The position numbers were made by a program, and so were the translations under genes. From Sphingomonadales bacterium (GTDB lineage: Bacteria; Pseudomonadota; Alphaproteobacteria; Sphingomonadales; Govanellaceae), in the NCBI GenBank assembly GCA_019455285.1, contig JACFMS010000012.1, positions 34,566 to 98,565 on the forward strand: a stretch of 64,000 bases of DNA. The letters run 5' to 3'. Shown piece by piece: positions 53,796-62,699 of this stretch (positions within the stretch are counted from its first letter, which is position 1; every line of letters starts with the position of its first letter). The notes beneath the pieces are model-generated. The model did not search any database. It was not told the origin of the DNA and saw only the letters and a list, made by a program, of their open reading frames with translations.

Positions 53796-54092
53796 TCAGT
53801 TGGAGGGCGAAGCGGCATGGCCTCGATAAAGCTGCACCCGGGTCGTGCGCAGGCCGGGCAGGCCGTTGCGGTCGATGGCGCGCTGCCAGGACAGGAATTC
53901 CTCCACCGACAGAGTATAGCGCTCGCAAGCCTCTTCAAGGGATAACAGCCCGCCGCGCACCGCCGCCACCACTTCCGCCTTGCGACGGATCACCCACCGC
54001 GCTGTATTGGGCGGGGGAAGGGTATCCAGGGTCAAGGGTTCGCCGGTCGGTCCAATGATCATTTTAGGACGGTTTTTCTGGTCGAGACTCAT
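53796..54092 (-). CDS. sciP: SciP-type CtrA inhibitor (DUF1153)
   Basis: The 98-residue protein is dominated by the DUF1153 core TLDTLPPPNTARWVIRRKAE, VVAAVRGGLLSLEEACERY and FLSWQRAIDRNGLPGLRTTR, a helix-turn-helix fold. In Caulobacter, SciP binds CtrA at promoters and blocks activation in swarmer cells. The ATG at 54092 follows GGAAG at four bases; an ATG at 54116 is possible but has no ribosome site. Its position between flgE and fliF is common in alphaproteobacteria. Confidence 0.92.
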   Translation of the reverse strand: MSLDQKNRPKMIIGPTGEPLTLDTLPPPNTARWVIRRKAEVVAAVRGGLLSLEEACERYTLSVEEFLSWQRAIDRNGLPGLRTTRVQLYRGHAASPSN

Positions 54093-54165
54093 CGTACTTC
54101 CGCATTCACTGCACATTGCATCCGACCATATCGCCGCCGGCCTTAAGAAAGCTCTAAAAAGCGGG

Positions 54166-54181
54166 GTTAACCGATGGTGAA
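54166..54181 (-). promoter_or_regulatory. near-consensus CtrA-type site before sciP
   Basis: On the minus strand the sequence reads TTCACCATCGGTTAAC, one base away from TTAA-N7-TTAAC, about 75 bases before the sciP start. CtrA activates sciP in Caulobacter, which gives the site some weight. Confidence 0.4.
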
Positions 54182-54213
54182 TAATCGCTGCAATTGCATT
54201 AAATTTGTTCACG

Positions 54214-54248
54214 AAAAACGGCGGTCCAATGGCATCATCGGACCGCCG
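54214..54248 (-). terminator. intrinsic terminator of flgE
   Basis: A nine-pair stem (CGGCGGTCC with GGACCGCCG) and a 12-base loop are followed on the minus strand by TTTTT. It starts about 18 bases after the flgE stop and ends the fliK-flgD-flgE unit before sciP. Confidence 0.8.
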
Positions 54249-54265
54249 CCCATGGTTAGAAAAGG

Positions 54266-55605
54266 TTACCGCTTGATGCGGTTCAGTTCGTCCAGCATCT
54301 CGTCCGCCGTGGTGATCACCCGGGTGTTGGCCGAGAAGCCGCGCTGGGTGGTGATGAGCTCGCTGAATTCGCGGGCCAGGTCCACAGTCGAGGCCTCCAG
54401 GGTGGAGGGCGCGACCGTACCGGCGCCGCCGTCGCCGGCGACCTGCAGCGTGAACGCTCCGGAGTCGTCGGACAGGTCATAGGAATTGCCCTGTCGGCGG
54501 GTCAGGCCGTCCGGATTCTGGAACACGGCGATCGGCAGTTCGTAAACCTCCTTGGTCAGGCCGTTGTCAAACAGCGCCGTCACCCGACCATCCTTGGCGA
54601 TGGAGACGCCGTTGACGTTGCCGAACCGGGCGCCGTTGGTCGAGGAGGAGATCAGGGTCGAAGGGGTATCGAACTGGGTAAAGCCATCGACATCGCCATC
54701 GGTGCCCCAGTTGATGGTGATGGCGCTGTTATCGGCATCCGAGGCGCCGCCGGTCCAGTCGATGTTCAAGGCGCTTTGCAGTGAGGCCGAGGTCGAGGCC
54801 AAATCAAGCGAGCCGTCGGTATTGAAGGCTAGGGTGCCGGTGGCGATCTGAGACCCGGATAGTGCAGGCACACCGACGCCGTCCACCGCCCAGATTTCCA
54901 CATGCCACTGGTTGGGCGTGGAGCTTTTGAGCGCTCCGATGGTCAGGTTATGGGTGGTGCCCAGGCTGTCGAAAATCTGAATGTTGCGCACGAAGTCGGG
55001 CTGCACGTTGCCGGATTCCATGTTGTTGGCCGCCACCGCGGGGTTATAGGTCGCTTCCTGCGCGCTTACCGCCTGCGAAGATTGCAGGTTGCCGCGCAAC
55101 GGGCTGATGGTGGTGGACGCCTCGGCGGTGCCGGTCAGGCCGGAGATGGTGATCGGCACCAGTTCTTCGACGCTGCGGTTGGGCGGCGTGTTGCCGCTGG
55201 TATCGAGCGGGAAGCCAAGCAGGTACTGACCGGCGGTATTTCTTAAAAAGCCCGCCTCATCCGGCACGAACGATCCGGCGCGGGTGAAGCTGACCACCGC
55301 AGAGTTGGCGTCCGGCGTCGGTCGTACGGAAAAGAAGCCGGCGCCGTCGATGCTCAGATCGGTGGGCGAGCTGGAGGATTGCAACAAGCCCTGCTTGCTG
55401 ATCAGATTTTGCGGCAGGGCCTGCACGCCGCCCGGAGAGTAGCGGGTGGTGGACCGGGTTTCGGTCACCAACGTCGAGAAGCGCGCCCGCACTTCCTTAT
55501 AGCCGATGGTGTTGACGTTCGAGATGTTGTCCGAAATCATGCCCAACGCGCCGCTGTAGGCAGAAAGGCCCGAGACGCCGGAAATAGCGCTGCATAAAGA
55601 CTCAT
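54266..55605 (-). CDS. flgE: flagellar hook protein FlgE with an apparent one-base deletion near codon 8
   Basis: FlgE polymerises into the hook. The main frame carries the family signs SGVSGLSAYSGALGMISDN, ISNVNTIGYK, a hook-domain middle and a C-terminal helix ending FSANTRVITTADEMLDELNR. The expected start, ATG at 55605 after AAGGAG, begins MSLYAALF but runs out of frame into a stop 22 codons on. Adding one T to the TTT run (AAA at 55582-55584 on the plus strand) gives MSLYAALFSGVSGLSAYSG, a normal FlgE N-terminus. Read literally, the only in-frame upstream start is a GTG at 55681 with a non-family N-terminus. Sequencing error, real mutation and frameshifting are all possible. Confidence 0.88.
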
Positions 55606-55699
55606 TTTTCTTACTCCTTAACCCAAAGCCACAAAGGCAAAAAATCAGAAAGTCCGTTAAGCGATGGGCGAACCACCGCACCCCTCTTCTGAAGGGCGA

Positions 55700-56380
55700 T
55701 CATGAGGATGGATCGTTCGGCTTTGGCAAGCCGATCGACTGAATGTTATCGACGGGCCGCAGCACGCCGTTGATGGCCAGAAGATTCTCGCCGGCGACAC
55801 GCTCCACGCCTTCGACGATGCCGCGAATGAAAATGTTGCTGCCGATGGCGTTGCCGGCAGCGGAGGTGGCGGCAACTTCAAGGCTGTAGATGCCATCAGG
55901 CGCGGTGCCGCCGCTGTTGGTGCGGCCGTCCCACTCGAAAGTGTGCGCGCCGGGGGCGGTTTCGCCCTTGGTTTCGTAGACCACTCTGCCGGCGCCGTCG
56001 CGCACGGTGATCTTGGTTTCCTCAGCGCGCAGATCAAGACCGTAATTCCAGCTTGCCTGCCCGTTCTGCAGCGGCGCTTTATCGCCCACCGCGTAGACTT
56101 CCTTGCCGATATAGGCGACCGCTCCGGCGATATCCTGGCTGGCAAGCCGGCTGATGATGGATTCGAGATTCTTGTTGGTGGCGATCTGCTGCTCGACGCT
56201 GGTGAAGCTGACGAGCTGCTGGGTGAACTGAGTGGAGTCCATGGGCGACAGCGGATCCTGATACTGCAATTGCGTGGTCAGGAGCTGCAGGAAGGTGTCA
56301 AAATCCTTGCCGAAAACGGCCGCGGCCTTACCGGCTTGGCTGGACCCGTTGGTGGCGGAAGTAGCGTTGGCGACATCCAT
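55700..56380 (-). CDS. flgD: flagellar hook cap protein FlgD
   Basis: FlgD caps the growing hook and is lost when it is complete. The 226-residue protein has the conserved N-terminal region DFDTFLQLLTTQLQYQDPLSP and MDSTQFTQQLVSFTSVEQQI. A FlgD Ig/TUDOR region follows (VVYETKGETAPGAHTFEWDG, then GIYSLEVAAT). It starts 12 bases after fliK. An N-terminal tail rich in alanine and serine is the likely export signal. Confidence 0.95.
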   Translation of the reverse strand: MDVANATSATNGSSQAGKAAAVFGKDFDTFLQLLTTQLQYQDPLSPMDSTQFTQQLVSFTSVEQQIATNKNLESIISRLASQDIAGAVAYIGKEVYAVGDKAPLQNGQASWNYGLDLRAEETKITVRDGAGRVVYETKGETAPGAHTFEWDGRTNSGGTAPDGIYSLEVAATSAAGNAIGSNIFIRGIVEGVERVAGENLLAINGVLRPVDNIQSIGLPKPNDPSS

Positions 56381-56392
56381 GAGTGATATTCC

Positions 56393-57979
56393 TTATACGC
56401 GAATGTCCAGGGCGCGATCGCTCAGCGTGGCGACAGCAACAATATTGTCGCTCGTCTCACCGTCATCAGTTGTCGGATCCTTGGCGTTGCCATCGCCGTG
56501 AGCCGTCAATGCGGATTTCGGCTCCTTGTCGCCGCCCGATAAGGTAAAGCTCAAGCTGCCGGCATCCGCTTTCAGGCCGGCGTCCTGCAGCGCCCGCTCC
56601 AACAGTCCGTGGTGACGTTCAAATAACTGCAAGGTCTGTTCATTATCCGCCGCCAGAAGGGCGCTTACCCGTCCATCCTGGTGCATTTCCAGCTTGACTT
56701 CGATGCGGCCAAGCTCCGGCGGATCGAGCCGGATTTTGAATTCATTCTGGCCGTCGCGCACGGCATGGCCGATGTGGGCGGCGACCTGGGTCGCGACCTG
56801 GGTCGCCAGCGGTGCGGAAAGGTTGATGCCCGCTGGTCCGCGCGCATTCATGTGTGACAGCATGACTCCGGGAGTCAGCGGCGTATCCGAAAGGCTGCCG
56901 GCCTTTGCGCCGGAATCCGACAGGGGTGACAGCAAGTCAGCCTCATTCACCGGCGCTTTGCCGTCACCCATGGCCAGGGCGCGCACGGCCGCTGCGATGG
57001 GATTTTCCGCTTTGGCGAGGGACGGCGCATTCACTTGAACAGATGCCGCGCTTGCGTCCGTATTTTGCGACGCCGACGGGACGCCTTGGCGAGTGATCTT
57101 GAGGGCGGCGGCTCTTAAGAAAGGCTCATCGGCGGCAAGACGAGAGATGTCCGGCTCCAATCCGCCGTCAAGCAGGTCAGGAGCAGGAACAGGTGCGGAC
57201 GCGGACGGCTCCGGAACGCTACCCATGCCTTTGGCGAGGGCGCGGCCACCGGCGAGGCGGGCCAGCTCTATGCCGGCAATCCCCTGATCATGGGCCGCGC
57301 GAATGGCGTCGGCGGGGACAGTTTTCGCATTCTGATTGTCTACCGATGGTTGCGGCGCGGATGAACTGGGCACCTCGCCGCCGTTACCGGCGGCGCTCTC
57401 CAGGCCGGCCGCCAAGGATGCCAGAAGCTCCGCCATCCCTGTTTTCGCCATGCCGGCGTTGGCAGTCCGGGGGGCGGATTCGCCGGTCGTTTCAGTCGTG
57501 ACGAGGCTGGGGGTCAGGGTCGGCCGCGGCAGGGCGGCTATCAGAGCGGCCAGGAAAGGCAGCGCTGCGGCGGTCGGGTTACCGTCGTTCGCGGCGTCGA
57601 AATCAAAGGTCGGGAGGTCCGACAGCTCGCCGGCGGGGGTAGCGCCGTCGACGGCGGGTAATGCCGGCAGGGAATTTTTCAGGTCGTTCAAGGCCGTAAG
57701 TATATCCGCGGGAATGTTAGGCAGACCCTGGTTGATTGTAAGGGCGAGTTCAGGGGGTAGCTGCAATCCCACATCGGACAGGCCCGACAATCCTTTCAAG
57801 GTAGCGGCCGCGGTCATGGCCTGCTGCCCGTTCATGCCGGCAAACTCGGCAAGCAGCGCGCCGAAGGGCGTTGAGGAGGGGGCGGCATTGCCGCCGACGT
57901 TGCCGCCAAGCAGTGCAAAAAAGCCCGCGGCGCCCTGCCCGGCGAGCAATGCTTGTCCCTGAAATGGTACCCCGATCAT
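56393..57979 (-). CDS. fliK: flagellar hook-length control protein FliK
   Basis: FliK measures hook length and switches export to late substrates. The 528-residue protein has a long alanine- and proline-rich variable region. The conserved C-terminal Flg_hook domain is near 400-490 (EFKIRLDPPELGRIEVKLEM, then GRVSALLAADNEQTLQLFER, then LLERALQDAGLKADAGSLSF). The ATG at 57979 is chosen: it gives a normal start and leaves room for the sigma-54 site 80 bases upstream. The open frame continues 88 codons further with no family likeness. Confidence 0.92.
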   Translation of the reverse strand: MIGVPFQGQALLAGQGAAGFFALLGGNVGGNAAPSSTPFGALLAEFAGMNGQQAMTAAATLKGLSGLSDVGLQLPPELALTINQGLPNIPADILTALNDLKNSLPALPAVDGATPAGELSDLPTFDFDAANDGNPTAAALPFLAALIAALPRPTLTPSLVTTETTGESAPRTANAGMAKTGMAELLASLAAGLESAAGNGGEVPSSSAPQPSVDNQNAKTVPADAIRAAHDQGIAGIELARLAGGRALAKGMGSVPEPSASAPVPAPDLLDGGLEPDISRLAADEPFLRAAALKITRQGVPSASQNTDASAASVQVNAPSLAKAENPIAAAVRALAMGDGKAPVNEADLLSPLSDSGAKAGSLSDTPLTPGVMLSHMNARGPAGINLSAPLATQVATQVAAHIGHAVRDGQNEFKIRLDPPELGRIEVKLEMHQDGRVSALLAADNEQTLQLFERHHGLLERALQDAGLKADAGSLSFTLSGGDKEPKSALTAHGDGNAKDPTTDDGETSDNIVAVATLSDRALDIRV

Positions 57980-58057
57980 ACGTACTCTGCCTCGTTTGCC
58001 GAGGCCGTTCTGGCCAACCACACCCAGGCATTCGGCCCGTGCGTTCGCCAATGGATG

Positions 58058-58073
58058 TGCAAACCGTGGGCCA
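58058..58073 (-). promoter_or_regulatory. sigma-54 promoter for fliK-flgD-flgE
   Basis: On the minus strand TGGCCCACGGTTTGCA has the invariant GG and GC elements at exact -24/-12 spacing and matches TGGCAC-N5-TTGCA except for one base in the first half. The predicted transcript would begin about 68 bases before the fliK ATG. Confidence 0.7.
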
Positions 58074-58231
58074 ACTTCCAAAAAACAATCATCTATTTGA
58101 AATATAAGGAGTTTGCTGATCGACGGAAGGTCGTCTCGGGGGGCAGGTTTTGCCGTGCGGGCAGAAGCTGCCGGCAGCTTTGCGCCACCTGGCATGATCT
58201 GGACAAGAATTGCCGACGGCCCCTCCAGAAC

Positions 58232-58247
58232 TGGCCCCGACATTGCA
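58232..58247 (+). promoter_or_regulatory. sigma-54 promoter for flgK-flgL
   Basis: TGGCCCCGACATTGCA, preceded by C, again has GG and GC at exact spacing. It points toward flgK and would give a leader of about 240 bases. It diverges from the fliK site, with 158 bases between them where FlbD enhancer sites could lie. Confidence 0.65.
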
Positions 58248-58500
58248 TTAACCTGGATGGGCCGGCCATGGCGATGGCTGGCGCAAGCCGCAAGACAGGT
58301 CTTTTTGGATGATAAGAATATCTAAAGATATCAATATGCTGAGGAGTGAAGTTTGCGACCGCCACCGGTTTGACGAAAACCCGGCGGTGGGCAGCTTTTT
58401 CCGCATAAAGACGTCAAGCCTGCCCGGTGGGTTGCAGAATCGGCAAGCTTTGCCGGCCATGAAGCGTGGCGCGGCGGTGAGCGAATAAGGAGATTAAGTC

Positions 58501-60603
58501 ATGTCGCTCGGGGCAATCATGAATTCGGCGTTGACCGGGTTGTTCACCAACCAGGCGGCGTTGCGCGTTACCTCCAACAACATCGCCAATGTCAATACGG
58601 TCGGCTATGTGCGGCAAGTGGTGCGGCAGGAACCCATCGCCGATGGCGTGGGCGGGGTGCGCATTTCCGGCATCGATCGCGTCGTCGACAAGTTTCTCGA
58701 CGAGGCGGTGCTGACCAACTCGGCGCATGCCGCGCGCTATACGGTCGAGCGGCAGTTTCACGACCGCATTCAGGCATTCATCGGCCGGCCGGACAGCCAG
58801 ACCAACTTGTCGGCGCGGCTTGATAACATGTTCCAGCGCATGGGCGCGCTGAGCCAGGATCCCAGCAAGCAAGTGCTGCGCCAGGATGTGTTGTCCGGGA
58901 TCGAGAATTTTTCCAATGAGTTGTCGCGGCTGGCGGATGAAATTCAAAATATGCGCGCCGACGCCAGCTATCAGATCGCCGAGCGCATCCGCAAAGCCAA
59001 TGCCGCCTTGGAGCGAATTGATGCGCTTAATCCGCTGATCGTCAAGCAGACCGTGCTGGGCCAGGAGGCGGGACCGCTGATCGAGCAGCGCTCGCAGGCG
59101 CTGGCGGAGCTCGGCAATTTGATCGATATCCGGTCGCATGATCAGGGTGACGGCTCGATCCATATCACCACCTCGAACGGAACGGTGTTGCTCAGCGGCT
59201 CCCGCTATCAGCTCAAATATACTTCGCCCGGCACCGCCACATCGGAAACGGTGTTCTCGTCGATCACCGCCCACGCCGTCGATCCCATCTCAAAGACGGT
59301 GGATCCCAATGGCATTGTTCTCGATGGAACCCTGCTGGGCGGCGAGATCAAGGGCCTCTTAAACCTGCGCGATCAGGTGCTTCCTGACATGGCAAACGAA
59401 CTCGGTCGGCTCGGCGGTTCGGTGATCGATCAGATAAACGCCGCCCATAACGCAAGCGCAGCGTTTCCGCCCCCCAATTCACTGACCGGCCGCAACAGCG
59501 GCATTTTGGCCACTGACTTGCATGGCTTTAGCGGCGCCAGCGATTTCTTGATCACCGATTCCACCGGCACGGTGATTGAAAAAGTCACCATCGACTTTTC
59601 GGCGATGCCGGCGGGATCAACCATTCAGGACGTCATCAATGCGGTCAATGCCGGCCTTGCCTCAGGCTCGCTGACTTTAAACAATGGCGTCATGAGCTTT
59701 AGCGCCAACGCCGGGCTTGGCGTCGCCATCGTCGATGACCCATCATCGTCCTCGGATCGCGGCGGCCACGGTTTCTCCCACTTCTTCGGCATGAACGACC
59801 TGATGCAGGCCAAGGTGCCGACGATTTATCAAACCGGTTTCCAGGGCACGGACAACCATGGATTTACGGCGGGCGGGACCGTCAGCTTTGAGATTGTCGG
59901 CAGCGATAATCGGCAGTTGACGACGTACACGCTGACCATCTCCGCAGGGGATTTCAACAGCATCCTAAGCGATTTAAATTCAAGCGCGCTTAGCCAGTAT
60001 GCAACCTTCTCGCTTGATGGCGACGGCGCGTTGGTGGTAACGCCGGTGACCGGCTTTGAGAATACAAAAATCAATGTCCAGTCAGACTCAACGCAGCGCG
60101 GCGCTTCCAGCCTCAGCTTCTCGCGTATGTTCGGCATCGGCACTCGATATCTCGCTGACCAGGCCAGCGGTGTCGGCGTCGTTTCCGCCGTCTCAACCAC
60201 GCCCAACAGACTCGCCGTCGGTCAAATTGAATATGGCGTCGGCGTTGGTCAAGTGGCGATCGGCGCCAGCAACGGCGACGGCGCCAAAGCGCTGCAAGCG
60301 GTGGAATTGGCGATCAACAGCTTTCCTACTACCGGCAAGATCGGCGCCATCAGCGGCACGCTGGCGCAGTATTCAGCGGCGATATTAAGCAACATGGGCC
60401 TGCTGGCCCAGGATGCGTCAAGCCGCGAGGTCGATACCCAGGCGCTGGTGCAGGAATTAAGCAACAGGCGGAACGAGGTTTCCGGCGTCAACCTCGATGA
60501 AGAATTATCGAACATGGTGATTTATCAGAATTCCTATAATGCTTCGGCGCGGGTCATTTCCGCAGTGCGCGAGCTTTACGATGCGCTGCTGGCGGTCGTG
60601 TAA
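58501..60603 (+). CDS. flgK: flagellar hook-associated protein FlgK (HAP1)
   Basis: FlgK is the first junction protein between hook and filament. The 700-residue product has the N-terminal rod motif LTGLFTNQAALRVTSNNIAN with VNTVGYVRQ, the HAP1 segment ARYTVERQFHDRIQAFIG, and the C-terminal helix LSNMVIYQNSYNASARVISAV. The ATG at 58501 follows AAGGAG. Length is on the long side because the central domain is large. flgL follows after 21 bases. Confidence 0.96.
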   Translation: MSLGAIMNSALTGLFTNQAALRVTSNNIANVNTVGYVRQVVRQEPIADGVGGVRISGIDRVVDKFLDEAVLTNSAHAARYTVERQFHDRIQAFIGRPDSQTNLSARLDNMFQRMGALSQDPSKQVLRQDVLSGIENFSNELSRLADEIQNMRADASYQIAERIRKANAALERIDALNPLIVKQTVLGQEAGPLIEQRSQALAELGNLIDIRSHDQGDGSIHITTSNGTVLLSGSRYQLKYTSPGTATSETVFSSITAHAVDPISKTVDPNGIVLDGTLLGGEIKGLLNLRDQVLPDMANELGRLGGSVIDQINAAHNASAAFPPPNSLTGRNSGILATDLHGFSGASDFLITDSTGTVIEKVTIDFSAMPAGSTIQDVINAVNAGLASGSLTLNNGVMSFSANAGLGVAIVDDPSSSSDRGGHGFSHFFGMNDLMQAKVPTIYQTGFQGTDNHGFTAGGTVSFEIVGSDNRQLTTYTLTISAGDFNSILSDLNSSALSQYATFSLDGDGALVVTPVTGFENTKINVQSDSTQRGASSLSFSRMFGIGTRYLADQASGVGVVSAVSTTPNRLAVGQIEYGVGVGQVAIGASNGDGAKALQAVELAINSFPTTGKIGAISGTLAQYSAAILSNMGLLAQDASSREVDTQALVQELSNRRNEVSGVNLDEELSNMVIYQNSYNASARVISAVRELYDALLAVV

Positions 60604-60624
60604 TAGGCTTTTTGGAGTACGCTC

Positions 60625-61548
60625 ATGACCAGGGTCTCAAGTTTTGGCCATAATCAATCCATGGTCAGCAGTCTGCTGCAGAACCAGGCGCGGCTGTTTG
60701 ACGTGCAGCGCCAGATTAATACGGGTAAGAAAGCAGATGAATTTCGCGGCTACACGCGGGAAGCGGAAACGCTTTTGTCGGCAAGAACGTTAAAGAGCAG
60801 GACGGATGGCTATATGTCGGTCGCCAAGGAGATCCGTCGCAAGCTCGATACCAATGAATTGCAGATGGAAAGCGTGCGTAGCGCTGGGGATGATTTAAAG
60901 CAGACCATCATTGACGCGCTTGGCCAGGACCAGGCGATTTCGTTCTCTGAAAGTTTGCAGCAGGCGGTTACCAGTGTGCTTTCGGCGCTTAATACGCAAA
61001 TTGCCGGTAACTATATTTTTGCCGGTTCGCGCACCGATACCAAGCCGGTTACAGCGCAATCCCTGGCGGATCTGGTCGCCGCGCCAACGGTAGCCAGCCT
61101 GTTTCAGAACGACGCTGAAAAGCTGTCGGGCAAGGTCGGCGATAATGTGGAGATCGAGTATGGCATGGTCGCCAGCGATATCGCCACCGATCTCTTGACC
61201 AGTCTGAAGGCATTGGCGGACTATGACGCTGGCCCCTTTGGCCCGCTCGATGGCCCCTTGACGACTGCTCAGCGCAGCTTCCTGCAAACCGAGATGGTCA
61301 ATTTGACCACCGCCATTGATACCGTGCAGTCTTATATATCGCAGAATGCCTTGCGTCAGAATCGCGCTGAGGACGTGGTTGAAACGCTGGACGCGAGCAA
61401 TAATTTTCTCGAAGTATTCATTTCCGACATCGAGGACGTGAATCTGACCGACGCGGCGACGCGTCTGAATGGTGATCAGCTTGCCTTGCAGGCGTCCTAT
61501 AACATCATGGGTCAGTTATCCAAACTGACGCTCTTAAATTATCTCTAG
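60625..61548 (+). CDS. flgL: flagellar hook-associated protein FlgL (HAP3)
   Basis: FlgL is the second junction protein. The 307-residue product has a flagellin-like N-terminal helix (NQSMVSSLLQNQARLFDVQR, then INTGKKADEFRGYTREAETL), the NYIFAGSRTDTKPV segment and a C-terminal helix (ATRLNGDQLALQASYNIMGQ). Length fits the family. It ends the plus-strand flagellar pair; no filament gene follows here. Confidence 0.95.
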   Translation: MTRVSSFGHNQSMVSSLLQNQARLFDVQRQINTGKKADEFRGYTREAETLLSARTLKSRTDGYMSVAKEIRRKLDTNELQMESVRSAGDDLKQTIIDALGQDQAISFSESLQQAVTSVLSALNTQIAGNYIFAGSRTDTKPVTAQSLADLVAAPTVASLFQNDAEKLSGKVGDNVEIEYGMVASDIATDLLTSLKALADYDAGPFGPLDGPLTTAQRSFLQTEMVNLTTAIDTVQSYISQNALRQNRAEDVVETLDASNNFLEVFISDIEDVNLTDAATRLNGDQLALQASYNIMGQLSKLTLLNYL

Positions 61549-61634
61549 GCAGCGGCTGAGATATTTCCCATAGGCCCGAAGCAGCATTCGGGATACCATG
61601 GCGATCGCCTTAAGAATTTAAAGGAGATCGCCCG

Positions 61635-62663
61635 ATGGCTGCACAGAAAAACCGTCAATGGACACTTGCCAAGCGCCCCCATGGCGAGCCGACCATGGAG
61701 AATTTCCAGCTTGTGGAAACGGCGCTGCCGACGCCCGGCCCCGGCCAGGTCTTGGCGCGCACGCTCTACTTGTCGCTCGATCCTTATATGCGCGCCCGCA
61801 TGGATGACGTGCCGTCCTATGCCGCCCCGACGGCGATCGGCGAGGTGATGACCGCCGGCACGGTGGCGGAGGTCATCATCTCCAATGATCCTGCGTACAA
61901 GCCCGGCGACGTGGTGGTGGGGCAGGGCGGCTGGCAGGAGTATTGGGTGCTGCCTGCGGCGGAGATTTATAGGGCGGTGACCGGTCCTTTCCCCTTGTCC
62001 TATAACCTCGGCCTTCGCGGCATGCCGGGCTTGACCGCCTATACCGGGCTGATGCGGATCGGCGAGCCCAAGGCCGGGGAGACGGTAGTGGTGGCCGCCG
62101 CCTCGGGCGCGGTGGGCGCGGTGGTGGGCCAGATCGCCAAACGCCTGGGCTGTCGGGCGGTGGGCATTGCAGGATCGGCGGACAAGTGCCGCTATGTGAC
62201 GGAGGAGCTGGGGTTCGATGCCTGTCTCAGCCATCGCTCGCCTAATCTGACGCAAGCCTTGAAGGAGGCCTGCCCCCAGGGCATCGACATTTATTATGAA
62301 AATGTCGGCGGCAAGGTGTTCGAAGCGGTATTGCCGCAGCTTAATACCTTTGCCCGTATCCCCTTGTGCGGGCTTATCTCCTACTATAACGCCGCCAGCG
62401 CCGCCGATATCGCCGGCAACCTGATGGCGCCCATGCTGCTGCGTGAACTGTTGGTCAAACGCATCCGCCTGCAAGGCTTTATCGTCCTTGATACGTGGGC
62501 GGAAATGGTCGGCAATTTCCACCGCGATATGACGGCATGGGGGGCGAAAAAGCCGTTCGTTTACGCCGAGGATATGACCGAAGGGCTGGAAAACGCCCCA
62601 ACCGCCTTCATCGGCATGCTTAGGGGCCAGAACTTCGGCAAGGCGGTGGTCAAGGTGGCCTAG
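61635..62663 (+). CDS. NADP-dependent oxidoreductase of the CurA/prostaglandin reductase type
   Basis: This 342-residue medium-chain reductase starts with NRQWTLAKRPHGEPTMENF, a family N-terminus. It has the hydrophobic substrate segment DPYMRARMDDVPSY and the NADPH motif VVAAASGAVGAVVGQIAKRLG, then FDACLSHRS and YYENVGGKVFEAVLPQLN. No zinc ligands are present. Relatives reduce the double bond of alpha,beta-unsaturated ketones. The ATG follows AAAGGAGATCGCCCG. It stands alone between flgL and mnmA; its own substrate is unknown. Confidence 0.92.
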   Translation: MAAQKNRQWTLAKRPHGEPTMENFQLVETALPTPGPGQVLARTLYLSLDPYMRARMDDVPSYAAPTAIGEVMTAGTVAEVIISNDPAYKPGDVVVGQGGWQEYWVLPAAEIYRAVTGPFPLSYNLGLRGMPGLTAYTGLMRIGEPKAGETVVVAAASGAVGAVVGQIAKRLGCRAVGIAGSADKCRYVTEELGFDACLSHRSPNLTQALKEACPQGIDIYYENVGGKVFEAVLPQLNTFARIPLCGLISYYNAASAADIAGNLMAPMLLRELLVKRIRLQGFIVLDTWAEMVGNFHRDMTAWGAKKPFVYAEDMTEGLENAPTAFIGMLRGQNFGKAVVKVA

Positions 62664-62699
62664 CTTGCGTCTCGGCCGGGAAGCCCTATATTCCCGGCC

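Noticed and set aside
58198..58213. A second sigma-54-like match (CTGGACAAGAATTGCC) near flgK
   Set aside because: The GG and GC elements are nine bases apart rather than ten, and a correctly spaced site lies 33 bases downstream.
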